A stretch of 64,000 bases of DNA from Natronococcus sp. A-GB7 (GCF_029688865.1 NZ_JARUKV010000008.1:1-64000); one strand, 5' to 3'. Shown: positions 17,539 to 26,970, numbered from the stretch's first letter. Numbers and translations: made by a program. Notes: generated from the sequence alone by a model not told the origin.

Positions 17539-18630
17539 ATGCACACCGTCATCGTCGGCGGCGGGATCGTCGGCACCGCGATCGCCGCCCGCCTCGGCCC
17601 GACCGATCGCGAGGTCACGCTGCTCGAACGAGCCGAAATCGGCGAGGAAACGACGGCCGCCTCCGCAGGGCTGCTGATGCGGACCGTCGTCGACCCCGAT
17701 CCGTTCGATCTCCGGATCCGAGAACGGGCCCACGAGCGCTACCGCGAGCTCCGCAAGGACGGTCTCGAGACCGATCAGATCGGCATCGTCTACGTCGCCG
17801 AGAGCGCGGCGTTCGCCGACCGTCTCGCGGACTCCGCGAGGACGCTTCGCGAGGCCGGGATCGACGCCTCGTTTCTCGAGCCCGACGAACTCGTCGGACT
17901 GGGGATCGAGCCCGACGGCCTCGAGGGTGGGCTCTACACGCCCGAAGATCGGGTCTGCGATCCCGCAGCCGTGGCGACCCTGTTCGCCGACCGCGCGCGA
18001 GCGGCAGGTGCCAACGTCCGGACCGGAGTCTCGGTCACCGACGTCGAGACCCGTGACGGCGCCGTGACGGCCGTCGAAACGAGCGAGGGGCGGCTCGCGG
18101 CCGATCGGGTGATCAACGCGACCGGACCGTGGGCGCCGCAGCTGAACGAGGCCGTCGGGCTCGAACTCCCGCTGTGTCACACTCGCGGGCCGATGCTCGC
18201 GGTCGAGACGACCGACCCTCTCGAGGGGCCGACGGCGATCTTCGAGTCCAAGCGGTACGTCCGGCCTACCGAGGCGGGCGCCTGGCTCGGCGCCTACCGG
18301 ACCGACTACACCGAGGGCCAGCGGTACGACCTCGCGGACCGCTCGCTCTCCGCGTCGTTTCGCGACTCCGCGCGGGAGCTCGAGGCGTTCGTCCCCGGCC
18401 TCGAGGACGCGACGGTCGTCGACGACTGGGTCGGCTACCGGACGGTCACGCCCGACGGCCGACCGCTCGTCGGCGAGACCGAGGTCGGAGGCTATCTCGT
18501 CGCAGTCGGACTGAGCGGGCAGGGGATCACGCTGGCACCCGCGGTCGCCGACGTCGTCTGCGAGATTCTCGAGGGTGACGCCGACCCCGGGTACCGCAGT
18601 CGGCTCTCGCCGACCAGGTTCCGAGACTGA
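17539..18630 (+). CDS. FAD-dependent amine/amino-acid oxidoreductase (DAO family)
   Basis: Flavoprotein of 363 residues in the glycine/sarcosine/D-amino-acid oxidase superfamily. The N-terminal dinucleotide motif is VIVGGGIVGTAIA; the FAD-contact segment AASAGLLM follows; the C-terminal second FAD motif is TPDGRPLVGE...GLSGQGITLAPAVA. The substrate is unknown. It is followed after 39 bp by a second DAO gene of the same superfamily. Confidence 0.9.
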   Translation: MHTVIVGGGIVGTAIAARLGPTDREVTLLERAEIGEETTAASAGLLMRTVVDPDPFDLRIRERAHERYRELRKDGLETDQIGIVYVAESAAFADRLADSARTLREAGIDASFLEPDELVGLGIEPDGLEGGLYTPEDRVCDPAAVATLFADRARAAGANVRTGVSVTDVETRDGAVTAVETSEGRLAADRVINATGPWAPQLNEAVGLELPLCHTRGPMLAVETTDPLEGPTAIFESKRYVRPTEAGAWLGAYRTDYTEGQRYDLADRSLSASFRDSARELEAFVPGLEDATVVDDWVGYRTVTPDGRPLVGETEVGGYLVAVGLSGQGITLAPAVADVVCEILEGDADPGYRSRLSPTRFRD

Positions 18631-18669
18631 CGACGAACGCTTATCCCGTCCCGTGCCAACGTACCCCGT

Positions 18670-19824
18670 ATGCGCACTGTCGTCGTCGGTGGTGGGATCG
18701 TGGGGCTCTCGAGCGCGCTCGAACTCGCCGAGCGCGGGCTCGAGGTCGTCGTCTGCGAGAAGGGGTCGATCGGGAGCGGCAGCACGGAGCGGGCCGCAGG
18801 CGGGATCCGTGCACAGTTCTCGACCCCGACGAACGTCGAGCTCTCGGTCGCGAGCATGGCCGTCTGGAGGGAGTTCGAGGACCGGTTCGGGGTCGACATC
18901 GACTACCGGACGAACGGCTACCTGTTTCTCGCGCGCACCGACGAAACCGCCGCGGCCCTCGAGACGGCCGTCGAGATGCAGAACGAGCGAGGGGTGCCGA
19001 GCGAGGTGCTCGGGCCCGAGGCCGCCCGCGAGCGCTGTCCGGGGATCGATTCCGACAGGTTCGTCGCGGCGACGTACTCCCCGACCGACGGCTTCGCGGA
19101 TCCACACCTCGCGTTGCAGGCCTACGCCCGCGCGGCCGCCGACGCGGGCGTCGACGTCAGGACGGGAACGCCCGTCACGGACGTCCTGCGCGAGGACGGG
19201 GACGGTCGCGTCGTCGGCGTCGAGACGCCCGACGGCCGTCTCGAGGCCGAGCACGTCGTCAACGCCGCGGGGCCGTGGGCGCGTCGGGTCGCCGCGATGG
19301 CCGACGTCGACCTGCCGATCGCGCCCAGGCGCCGCCAGATGGTCGTCGTCGATCCCGAGTCGCCGGTCCCCGAGACCGACCCGCTGACGGTCGACCTCGA
19401 GACGGGCACCTACTTCCGACCGGAGCGCGACGGCGAGGCGCTGGTCGGAGGCCACCTCGGGGGACCGGACCCCGACCGGGATCCGGACGGCTACGACCGG
19501 GGTATCGACTTCGACTGGGCCGCCGACGTCCTCGAGACCGCTTCCGAGTGGGCGACCTACTTCGGACCCGACTCCCGGATCAAGCAGGGATGGGCGGGGC
19601 TGTACGCCGTCACCCCCGACGACAACGCCGTCCTCGAGGAGACGGTCCCCGGCCTGATCACGGCCGCGGGCTTTTCGGGCCATGGCTTCCAGCACGCGCC
19701 GGCAACCGGGCAGCTCGTCGCCGAACTGATCGACGACGGCGAGGCCTCGCTGGTCGATATCGGGGCGCTCTCGAGCGACCGGTTCGGGACCGAGCGTGAG
19801 CGGATCGAACGGAACGTCGTTTAG
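18670..19824 (+). CDS. FAD-dependent oxidoreductase (DAO family), second copy
   Basis: Flavoprotein of 384 residues with VVVGGGIVGLSSALELAERG at the N-terminus, the AAGGIRAQF active-site segment common in sarcosine-oxidase beta and dimethylglycine dehydrogenase-like proteins, and the C-terminal GFSGHGFQHAPATGQLVAEL. It is probably co-transcribed with the preceding DAO gene but clearly diverged from it. It acts in the cytosol on an unknown amine or amino acid. Confidence 0.9.
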   Translation: MRTVVVGGGIVGLSSALELAERGLEVVVCEKGSIGSGSTERAAGGIRAQFSTPTNVELSVASMAVWREFEDRFGVDIDYRTNGYLFLARTDETAAALETAVEMQNERGVPSEVLGPEAARERCPGIDSDRFVAATYSPTDGFADPHLALQAYARAAADAGVDVRTGTPVTDVLREDGDGRVVGVETPDGRLEAEHVVNAAGPWARRVAAMADVDLPIAPRRRQMVVVDPESPVPETDPLTVDLETGTYFRPERDGEALVGGHLGGPDPDRDPDGYDRGIDFDWAADVLETASEWATYFGPDSRIKQGWAGLYAVTPDDNAVLEETVPGLITAAGFSGHGFQHAPATGQLVAELIDDGEASLVDIGALSSDRFGTERERIERNVV

Positions 19825-20046
19825 GGCAGATAGGGATCGGAACGCTCTCTCTTGCGGTATCGAGCACGTAGGACGGGACGCTCCGAATCACCGTCCTCAG
19901 AATCGCCGTGCGATGCTGATGGCGGACGAGAGCGCCGCTCTCGTCAACGCCCGTGAAGACTGCCCTCCCCACCGAAACCACTTCGAGTCCTACGAAGCGC
20001 GTTTGTCGAGGGTACCTCGACAGGCTGTCAGACGCGGTCTGACGAC

Positions 20047-20102
20047 GTCTTGGAACCAGGAGGCTCTACTCAAGGAGCGAACGGCGTCAGCCGTGAGCGA
20101 GT
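20047..20102 (+). pseudogene. Possible remnant of a TnpB (IS200/IS605 orfB) 3' end
   Basis: In the 377-bp gap between the second oxidase and the ferredoxin gene, one frame reads LLKERTASAVSE, which as I recall resembles the C-terminal tail of haloarchaeal TnpB proteins; a frameshift precedes it. Nothing else of an insertion sequence is seen, and the rest of the gap holds no recognisable gene. Confidence 0.3.
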
Positions 20103-20201
20103 GGGTGGGGTAACGACGGAAAACGGAACGCCTCGCTGCAGCACCTCCTTCTCGATTCGTCGTCCAGTAGAACCACGTGGTGTGGGAACGTACCGAAACT
20201 C

Positions 20202-20534
20202 ATGGCCGAGGGAATTCCGGTGCGGGTCGTCGCCGGAGACGAGGAGACGAGGATCGAGGTCGAACCCGGGATGAACCTCCGGCGGGCGTTGCTCGAGCGC
20301 GACTTCCCGGTGTACGGAACGGTCTCGCAGTACGCCAACTGCGGCGGCCGAGGACTCTGTTCGACGTGTACCGTCGAGGTCGATCCCGCACCGGAACCGG
20401 TCCACTGGCACGACGCTGCCGCCGTTCGATTCGGCTATCCGCGGCTCTCCTGTTGTATCGAAGTCGAGGAGCCGATGACGGTCAGACTCCTGGAGAAACA
20501 CGTCTGGGGACAGGTCGTTCCGCGCCGGTTCTAG
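20202..20534 (+). CDS. [2Fe-2S] ferredoxin
   Basis: Ferredoxin of 110 residues with a plant-type cluster pattern: CGGRGLCSTC (C-x5-C-x2-C, about 47-56) and a fourth Cys in LSCCIEV (about 84). It is shorter than the typical acidic haloarchaeal ferredoxin (about 129 residues) and lacks its acidic N-terminal insertion. It lies downstream of the two flavoprotein genes but 377 bp away; an electron-acceptor role for them is only a guess. Its 3' end overlaps the convergent acetyltransferase gene by 4 bp. Confidence 0.9.
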   Translation: MAEGIPVRVVAGDEETRIEVEPGMNLRRALLERDFPVYGTVSQYANCGGRGLCSTCTVEVDPAPEPVHWHDAAAVRFGYPRLSCCIEVEEPMTVRLLEKHVWGQVVPRRF

Positions 20535-21727
20535 AAGTGGTGGCCGAGGTAGACGTCGTCCTCGGGGTAGAGCTCCTCGAGCGCCGCCACCGTCTCGGTG
20601 GCAGCCTCGAGCCGACCCGTTCGCTCGAGCGCGCTCGCGGATCGCGCGCCGACCGCGAGCTGCGAGAGCGCGCCGATGTCCAGGCTCGCGTCGGGCTCGC
20701 CGTCCCGATCGTCGGCTCGCTCGCAGGTCGCCGCTCCGTCGGTCGTCTCGAGGACGAACCGATCGTCGTTCGGGTCGGCCAGCGGGTCCGCGACCTCAAT
20801 CTCGAGTTCGGCGTCGGCCTCGCTCGCCGTCAGCGCGGGAAGCCCCACGGCGACGTCGACGATCCGGACCATCGGGCCGTTCTCGACGGTCGTCTCGATC
20901 TCGTCGGGATCGCGCGCGAGTTCCCGAACGGGGACGGTTTCGGAGACCCGTAGCTCGATGCGCTCGACCTGGGAGTCGTGGTCGGCACAGAAGGCAAACA
21001 GCGCGAGCAGCGCTTCGCGATCGACCGCGGCGAGCTCCGAAACGCGCATCGTCCGCACGCCGTCCTCGCGGTCGATCCGGTAGACGAGGTAGCCCGCAGG
21101 CTCGCCGTCGCGCTCGTAGACGTAAACGAACGGGTCCGTATCGTGGCCCGCGAAGATCCGGTGGCGCCACCACGCCTCGTCTCTCTCGATCGCCAGTCCC
21201 TCCGCGGCGGCGTCGTAGACGGGCTCGAGGACGGGATACTCGTCGGCCGCGAGGCGACGGAACGAGCCGTCGTCGGCGCCTCTGGCGAACGAGAAGACGC
21301 CGGGCGGCGCGGCGTGGGTGACGATCCGGTTGGCGGTCTCCCAGCCGTACTTGCGGTAGAAGCGATACTGGAACGGCCAGAGGATCGAGAGGCGGTCGCC
21401 ACGGTCGCGGTACTCCGCGAGCGAGCCAGCCAGGAGCTCGCGGACGTTTCCCTCGTGGCGGAACTCCGGGGGTGTCGCGACTGACGCCAGCCCGGCCGTC
21501 GGATGAGTGTCGCCGCGGACGCGGGCCTCGAGCCAGTAGTGTCGACAAACGGTTCGGGGTCGGTCGTCGCCCTCGGCGAAGATGCCACGACGGGCGCCCC
21601 GCGTGTCCCGAACCGTCTCGTGCTCGTCGGGGTCGTACGCTGGAACGCCCCCCTCGGGTCTGAACGCGTAGCTGCGGTACTCGTGGAAGATCTCCCGCTC
21701 ATCCGGGATCGGACGGTAGTCGGCCAT
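20531..21727 (-). CDS. Eis-like GNAT N-acetyltransferase
   Basis: Protein of 398 residues with the Eis-family layout: N-terminal GNAT domain with acetyl-CoA motif (GLASVATPPEFRHEGNVREL), the family segment ILWPFQYRFYRKYGWE, a second GNAT-like half and a C-terminal sterol-carrier-like domain (about 290-398). The acceptor is unknown. It follows the aminotransferase gene after 41 bp on the same strand and may be the last gene of that operon. Confidence 0.85.
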   Translation of the reverse strand: MADYRPIPDEREIFHEYRSYAFRPEGGVPAYDPDEHETVRDTRGARRGIFAEGDDRPRTVCRHYWLEARVRGDTHPTAGLASVATPPEFRHEGNVRELLAGSLAEYRDRGDRLSILWPFQYRFYRKYGWETANRIVTHAAPPGVFSFARGADDGSFRRLAADEYPVLEPVYDAAAEGLAIERDEAWWRHRIFAGHDTDPFVYVYERDGEPAGYLVYRIDREDGVRTMRVSELAAVDREALLALFAFCADHDSQVERIELRVSETVPVRELARDPDEIETTVENGPMVRIVDVAVGLPALTASEADAELEIEVADPLADPNDDRFVLETTDGAATCERADDRDGEPDASLDIGALSQLAVGARSASALERTGRLEAATETVAALEELYPEDDVYLGHHF

Positions 21728-21768
21728 ACGAACGACCGCGTCGGCGGCGGAAAAGAAGGTTCTGGAGC

Positions 21769-22944
21769 TTAGACGTTGTTCTCGACGAACGCCTCGATGC
21801 GGGCCAGGGCCTTCCGGAGGTCCTCGAGCCCCGTCGCATACGAGATCCGCAGGTGGCCCTCTCCGCCGGGCCCGAAGACGTCGCCGGGGACGACGGCGAC
21901 GCCTTCCTCGCGGAGGACTCCCTCGGCGAACTCCTCGGCGGTCCACCCCTCTGGCACCTCGGGGAAGCAGTAGAAGGCACCCTTGGCCTCGAAGACGTCC
22001 ATTCCGATCTCCCGGAACCGGGAGAGGACGAACCGACGTCGACGATCGTACTGGTCGACCATGTCACGGACGTCGCTCTCGCAGGACTCGAGGGCCTCGA
22101 GGGCGGCGTGCTGGGCGGTCGTCGGCGCCGACAGCATCGTGTACTGGTGGATCTTGTTCATCGCACCGATCGCCTCGCTCGGGCCGAGCGCGTACCCCAG
22201 CCGGAGCCCGGTCATGGCGTGGGCCTTCGAGAACCCGTTGAATACGACGGTGCGCTCGCGCATCCCGGGCAGGGTCGCGATCGACGTGTGATCGACGCCG
22301 TCCTCGCCGTCGCCGCCGTAGGTCAACTCGGCGTAGATCTCGTCGGACAGGACCGTCATGTCGTGCTCGCGGACGAACTCGGCGATCGGCTCGAGATCCT
22401 CCTTACGCATGATCGCACCCGTCGGGTTGTTCGGGTAACAGAGCACGAGGACGTCGGCCTCGTCAGCGCCCGCTGCGTCGAGGGCGTCAACGGTGAGCCG
22501 GAACTCGTCGGCCTCGGTCGTCGGCACCGACAGCACCTCGCCGCCGGCGAAGATCACGCCGGGCTCGTAGGAGATGTAGGAGGGCTGGGCGACCGCGACG
22601 GTGTCGCCAGGGTCGACGAACGCCCGGAACGCCAGGTCGACGGCCTCGCTCGCGCCCGCGGTGACGAGGATCTCCTCGGCGGGGTCGTACTCGAGGTCGA
22701 ACCGATCGTCGGCGTAGTCGGCGATGGCCTCGCGGAGCTCCCTCGTCCCGCGGTTTGCGGTGTAGGAGGTCCGCCCTCGCTCGAGGGAAGCGATGGCGGC
22801 GTCGCGGGCCGCCCACGGCGTCGAGAAGTCGGGCTCGCCGACCCCGAGCGAGATGACGTCGTCGCGCTCCTCGGCGATCTCGAAGAACCGGCGGATACCC
22901 GAGGGTGGCACCTCCTGGACCCGCTCGGAGAGTTCGAACGTCAT
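21769..22944 (-). CDS. Class I/II pyridoxal-phosphate aminotransferase
   Basis: PLP enzyme of 391 residues, close to archaeal aspartate/aromatic aminotransferases. Seen: NPTGAIMRK (Asn contacting PLP), LSDEIYAELTY, and the Schiff-base Lys in FNGFSKAHAMTGLRLG. The start overlaps the end of the upstream Lrp-type regulator gene by 4 bp, so the regulator and enzyme are coupled and the regulator probably controls amino-acid turnover. The amino donor cannot be told. Confidence 0.93.
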   Translation of the reverse strand: MTFELSERVQEVPPSGIRRFFEIAEERDDVISLGVGEPDFSTPWAARDAAIASLERGRTSYTANRGTRELREAIADYADDRFDLEYDPAEEILVTAGASEAVDLAFRAFVDPGDTVAVAQPSYISYEPGVIFAGGEVLSVPTTEADEFRLTVDALDAAGADEADVLVLCYPNNPTGAIMRKEDLEPIAEFVREHDMTVLSDEIYAELTYGGDGEDGVDHTSIATLPGMRERTVVFNGFSKAHAMTGLRLGYALGPSEAIGAMNKIHQYTMLSAPTTAQHAALEALESCESDVRDMVDQYDRRRRFVLSRFREIGMDVFEAKGAFYCFPEVPEGWTAEEFAEGVLREEGVAVVPGDVFGPGGEGHLRISYATGLEDLRKALARIEAFVENNV

Positions 22945-23426
22945 GGCGAGAACGAGAGCCGGTCGTCTTCCTCGCCGTCGCCGAACTCGATCCCGTTCTC
23001 CTTGTAGGAGGTCATCACGTAGTGGGTGACCGTCTGGGTGATCTCGGGGACCGGGGCGACCTTCTCGCTGACGAACTGCGAGACCTCCCGGATCGAGTCG
23101 CCCTCGACCTCCATGTCGAAGTCGTAGTCCCCGCTGACCAGCCGCAGGGCGGTCACCTCGGGGAACCGTGCGAGGCGCTCTGCGATCTCGCCGTAGCCGG
23201 TCTCGCGATCGAGGTGGACGTTGAGTTCGACCTCGGCCCGCACGCGCTCGTCCTCGAGTTTGTCCCAATCGACGACGGCCTGGTAGCCACGAACTACGCC
23301 CGCTGCCTCGAGCACCTGGATGGTCTCCTCGACCTCGCGCTCGTCGAGATCGGTCATTCGCGCGATGTCGTCGGCCGAGTACCGCGCGTTCTCACGGAGC
23401 AACTCGAGCACCTCGCGTTCGCTCAT
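22941..23426 (-). CDS. Lrp/AsnC-family transcriptional regulator
   Basis: Regulator of 161 residues with an N-terminal winged helix (residues 1-50, REVLELLRENARYSADDIAR) and a C-terminal RAM/AsnC ligand-binding domain (about 65-145). It is first in an operon with the aminotransferase it overlaps. The ATG at 23426 matches the compact family start; upstream codons in frame are intergenic. Confidence 0.92.
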   Translation of the reverse strand: MSEREVLELLRENARYSADDIARMTDLDEREVEETIQVLEAAGVVRGYQAVVDWDKLEDERVRAEVELNVHLDRETGYGEIAERLARFPEVTALRLVSGDYDFDMEVEGDSIREVSQFVSEKVAPVPEITQTVTHYVMTSYKENGIEFGDGEEDDRLSFSP

Positions 23427-23621
23427 ATCCCTCCCAAGCGCGAGGGCGAAGTAAAACGTTGTCCATCCCCGGTTTTTTGCGTTCGGCGAATCCCGACCGG
23501 TTCGGCGGGGTCGTCGCTCTACCGGAATCGTCGTCGTCGAAACGAGTTCCTCACCGCTCGCACTCGAGCGGCCAGGATCGGTCACGCTGGCCGCTGATCC
23601 ACGAACGGGACGCACCGACTC

Positions 23622-24296
23622 TCAACGGCTCCGATAGTTCTTGAACAGCAGCGCACGAACGTCGTCTTTCGTCTGGACCGTCTCGACGGAGCCGTCCGGG
23701 AGCGTAACCGCGTACCTTGCGTCGCCCGACGACGCCTCCTCCCACTTGTCGGCGTGGGTCCGGAGGAGGTTCATCATCTCGTCTAACATCTCGTCGTCGT
23801 CGGCGGTGCCGTCCGTGCCGTCGCCGACCGGTTCGGGGTCGTCGTCACCGTCCGTCCCGTCGTCGAGCGGGTCGGAGTCGTGCCCGTCGTTGGACTCGCC
23901 GTCAGCCGGCACGCCTGGCGTTCCCGCGAGCCCGTCGTCAGAGGAAGTACCTGGCCTGTCTGCTCCCCGGTTGGCGACCGGTTCGTCGGCGTCGACGGCG
24001 GAGGTCTCTTGGCTCTCGGAGGATTCGGCGTCGCGTCCCTCCTCGACCGACTCCGCCTCGTCGTACGAGACCGTCTGCATGTCCGCGTCGCCGTCGGTGA
24101 CGTCCTCGCTTACCTCCACGTCGTCGCCCGCGGTTCCGGGCTCGAGCTCGAGCTCGTCGTGGAGGTTGTCGATCAGGAACTGCACGGCGTCGCGTTCTCG
24201 GACGTGGCCGTACTTGCCGACGACGTGGTCTCCGATCTCCTCGCGTAGCTGCTGGACGATCGCGTACTGGTCGTCGGTTACCTCGAGTGTCTTCAT
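23622..24296 (-). CDS. Conserved haloarchaeal hypothetical protein with acidic linker
   Basis: Protein of 224 residues, family not named. A folded N-terminus (MKTLEVTDDQYAIVQQLREE, about 1-55) resembles small ribbon-helix or coiled segments; a long Asp/Glu/Gly/Ser linker (about 60-160) follows; a C-terminal part (about 165-224) holds AVTLPDGSVETVQTKDDVRA, which looks like a small beta sheet with a helix. Upstream are a TATA-like AATATATTTG and a 14-bp inverted repeat. Confidence 0.7.
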   Translation of the reverse strand: MKTLEVTDDQYAIVQQLREEIGDHVVGKYGHVRERDAVQFLIDNLHDELELEPGTAGDDVEVSEDVTDGDADMQTVSYDEAESVEEGRDAESSESQETSAVDADEPVANRGADRPGTSSDDGLAGTPGVPADGESNDGHDSDPLDDGTDGDDDPEPVGDGTDGTADDDEMLDEMMNLLRTHADKWEEASSGDARYAVTLPDGSVETVQTKDDVRALLFKNYRSR

Positions 24297-24343
24297 ACCG
24301 AACCAGTCATCCCGCTGGTACAAATATATTCCTGGTGGTTCAG

Positions 24344-24357
24344 TATAGAATACTATA
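24344..24357. promoter_or_regulatory. Inverted repeat TATAGAATACTATA
   Basis: 5-4-5 inverted repeat in the divergent region between the acidic-linker protein and the thioredoxin-fold gene, about 48 bp upstream of the former's start and next to its TATA-like sequence. It is a possible operator. Confidence 0.3.
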
Positions 24358-24465
24358 ACGTAGGGAACGCGGCGTTCGCGAGAAGACGGTCGGTTCCGGC
24401 GCGGCGACGGCGACTCGACGGCAGACGGCGTATCCTATAAGGGCAAATGGCTGTTACGTGCGAGT

Positions 24466-25029
24466 ATGGCACTCCAGTCCGACTCCGAACTCGAGGCCGG
24501 CGACACCGCACCCGACTTCGAACTCGAGGGCGCCGACGGCGGGACGCACACCCTCGACGATTTCGCCGATAGCGAGGCCCTGCTGGTCGTCTTCACCTGC
24601 AACCACTGTCCGTACGCGGAGGCGAAGTTCGACCTGCTGAACGAGCTGGCCGACGAGTACGACGCGGTCTCGGTCGTCGGGATCAACCCCAACGACGCCG
24701 AGGAGTACCCCGAGGACTCCCTCGAGAAGATGCGCGAGTACGTCGACGACGGCCGGATCGCGTACGACGCTTACCTGCGGGACGAGAGCCAGGACGTCGC
24801 TCGCGAGTACGGCGCGGTCTGTACGCCGGATCCGTTCCTGTTCAGTCACGAGGATGGCGCCTTCCGGCTGGTCTACCAGGGTCGACTCGACGACGCGTTG
24901 AACCCCGAGGACGAGCCGACTCGATTCCATATCCGCGAGGCCATCGAGAGCGTCCTCGCCGACGAGGACGTCGACCTCGAGTGGCAGCCCTCCCAGGGTT
25001 GCTCGATCAAGTGGACCGACGACGAGTAG
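24466..25029 (+). CDS. Thioredoxin-fold (AhpC/TSA-like) protein with CxxC motif
   Basis: Thiol protein of 187 residues. The redox motif is CNHCPY (about 45-50) after FTCN; the peroxiredoxin-like core (APDFELEGADGG...) is visible. Family members with CNHCPY are thiol-disulfide reductases or atypical peroxiredoxins. There is no signal peptide, so it is cytosolic. A TATA-like CCTATAAG lies about 35 bp upstream. Confidence 0.9.
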   Translation: MALQSDSELEAGDTAPDFELEGADGGTHTLDDFADSEALLVVFTCNHCPYAEAKFDLLNELADEYDAVSVVGINPNDAEEYPEDSLEKMREYVDDGRIAYDAYLRDESQDVAREYGAVCTPDPFLFSHEDGAFRLVYQGRLDDALNPEDEPTRFHIREAIESVLADEDVDLEWQPSQGCSIKWTDDE

Positions 25030-25128
25030 GACCGAACCCGTCGGCGAACGACACGGGACGATTCGATCGCCGTCGGACCACAAGAGCTTCTTGCCCGGAT
25101 CACCGTTCGTCTGACAGACTCCGTTCGC

Positions 25129-26295
25129 ATGCCCGTCGATCCCACCAGCTTCCCGTCGTCGTTTCCGCTCGAGCTGGTGCTCCAGCCCGACGCCGTCGAG
25201 TGGATTCAGGAGACGTACCTCGATACGCTCGGTCCGAAGCTGCTCGCAACGACCCTGCTCGTCATCCTGATCCTGTTCGGCGCCGCGAGCGCCTCCCGTG
25301 TCTACGACTCGCTCCGTCGTCGGTACGGGCCGAAGCTCGGCGAGGTAGTGTCGCTTCTTATTCTGGGACTCGTCGTCGCGATCGTCGTCTACAGCTTCAG
25401 TGCGATCTGGGAGGTGCTGTTCGTCCTCGAGTTCACCCTCGAGTCGGCGACGATCGACCGGTGGGAGGCCGCCCAGCAGATCACCACGCTCGGGATCGCG
25501 GCCACGGCGTATCTGGCGATCCGCTTCGTCAACCGGTCGATCGACGCGCTCGCCGAGAAGAGCGCGGTCACGAAACACCAGAGCGAGGTCGCCCACCACG
25601 TCGCCGACGTCGCGATCATCGCCGCGGCGGCGACGGTGATCCTCTCGCTGTGGGGGATCAACCTCACGAACATCTTCCTCGGTGCGGGCGCGATCACGGC
25701 GATCGTCGCACTGACCGCCCGCGAGACGCTGGCGGCGATGCTCGCGGGCTTCGTCCTGCTGTTCTCCCGGCCGTTCCACGTCGGCGACTGGATCGAAGTC
25801 AACGAGACGACCGGGATCGTCACCGACGTCACCATCTTCACCACCAAGATCCAGACGTTCGACGACAAACACGTCCTCGTCCCCAACGACGAGGTCACGA
25901 GCAGCCAGCTAACGAACTACTCGCGGAACAACCAGCTCCGGGTCGAGGTCGAGGTCGGCGTCGACTACGACACCGACGTCTCGCGGGCTCGAGGGATCAT
26001 CGTCGAGGCCGTCGAGGACTGCGAGATCGTCAAGGACTCGCCGAACCCCCAGGTCGTCACGAAGGCGTTCGGCGACTCCTCGATCCTGCTCGAGTGTCAC
26101 GTCTGGATCAGCAATCCGACGAAACGCCGCACCCACGACGCCCGTACCGCGGTCATCGAGGCCGTTGCGGACGCGTTCGATCGGGAAGACATCTCGATCC
26201 CCTACCCCCATCGCGTTCACTCGCCCCGCGAGGACGGGTTCCGGATCGAGAGCGGCCCTCGCGAGGAAACGGGGCTTTCGACGACCGACGACTGA
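25129..26295 (+). CDS. mscS: MscS-type mechanosensitive channel
   Basis: Small-conductance mechanosensitive channel of 388 residues that vents solutes under osmotic down-shock. N-terminal membrane segments (about 40-60, 75-100, 160-185) precede the pore helix/TM3 region GAGAITAIVALTARETLAAMLAGF and the beta domain RPFHVGDWIEVNETTG. A cytosolic alpha/beta cage follows to about residue 350. The gene is single, convergent with the cupredoxin gene. Confidence 0.93.
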   Translation: MPVDPTSFPSSFPLELVLQPDAVEWIQETYLDTLGPKLLATTLLVILILFGAASASRVYDSLRRRYGPKLGEVVSLLILGLVVAIVVYSFSAIWEVLFVLEFTLESATIDRWEAAQQITTLGIAATAYLAIRFVNRSIDALAEKSAVTKHQSEVAHHVADVAIIAAAATVILSLWGINLTNIFLGAGAITAIVALTARETLAAMLAGFVLLFSRPFHVGDWIEVNETTGIVTDVTIFTTKIQTFDDKHVLVPNDEVTSSQLTNYSRNNQLRVEVEVGVDYDTDVSRARGIIVEAVEDCEIVKDSPNPQVVTKAFGDSSILLECHVWISNPTKRRTHDARTAVIEAVADAFDREDISIPYPHRVHSPREDGFRIESGPREETGLSTTDD

Positions 26296-26411
26296 GATCT
26301 CATCCGCTCGCCGTCGGCGGGAGCCGACTGTCTCGAACCGTCCACGTCCGGACCGGTCGATTCGCTCGGAACGATCGAATAGAACGAGCGCCGTGTTTCG
26401 TCCGTGGTGGA

Positions 26412-26876
26412 TTACTCGACGCGGATCTCGCCTTCCATACTACCGTGGGGACGACAGCGGTAGGCCGCCATCTCTTCAGTGGCCGTGATCGCGAGGATCT
26501 GGTCGTCACCGGGATCGTCAGTGAGGTCGGTCTCGTAGTCCTCGACGACGTCGCCGTCCTCGTCCCAGATCTCGATGTTGTGTCGGCTCCCGTCACCCTC
26601 CGGCCAGCCGATTTCGTACTCCTCGCCTTCCTGAAGGATCAACGTCGGGTTCTGTTCCTCCGCGATCGCCTCGGGCTCGAGACCGACCCAGCCGCTCGTT
26701 CGTCCCTCGAACAGGATCGTCGTCCCGGGCTCGATCTCGTAGCCGTCGTCGGTCTCCTCAGCGCCGCCGTCGTCATCGTCGTCGTCGCCGTTTCCCCCGA
26801 AACAGCCGGCAGTCGTCGTTACGAGAAGGGATGCACCTGCAGCCTTCAGCACCGTTCGCCGTGTCGCTCGCGTCAT
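26412..26876 (-). CDS. Blue copper (halocyanin-like) Tat lipoprotein
   Basis: Cupredoxin of 154 residues, presumably a membrane-tethered electron carrier. The N-terminus has a Tat motif (TRRTVLK) and a lipobox ending in Cys25. Type 1 copper ligands: His in GSRHNIEIWD, then Cys, His and Met in YRCRPHGSM near the C-terminus. An acidic Asp/Gly spacer follows the lipobox. It could donate electrons to NirK-like enzymes, but it is 25 kb from nirK, so this is only a possibility. Confidence 0.9.
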   Translation of the reverse strand: MTRATRRTVLKAAGASLLVTTTAGCFGGNGDDDDDDGGAEETDDGYEIEPGTTILFEGRTSGWVGLEPEAIAEEQNPTLILQEGEEYEIGWPEGDGSRHNIEIWDEDGDVVEDYETDLTDDPGDDQILAITATEEMAAYRCRPHGSMEGEIRVE

Positions 26877-26970
26877 AACACCTCCTTGGTATCGGAGAAA
26901 CAGAACGTTGTCGGTGGCGCCCGGAAATCGGGAACGGTCCGATCGGGGTCGGAACTCGAGCCGGCTCGAA

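Noticed and set aside
17374-19695. Minus-strand open frame extending the cyclodeaminase homologue to about 1100 residues
   Set aside because: The extension is antisense to two intact FAD oxidoreductase genes and has no domain.
23471-23476. T-run on the plus strand as a terminator
   Set aside because: No plus-strand gene ends upstream; it lies in the promoter region of the minus-strand Lrp gene.
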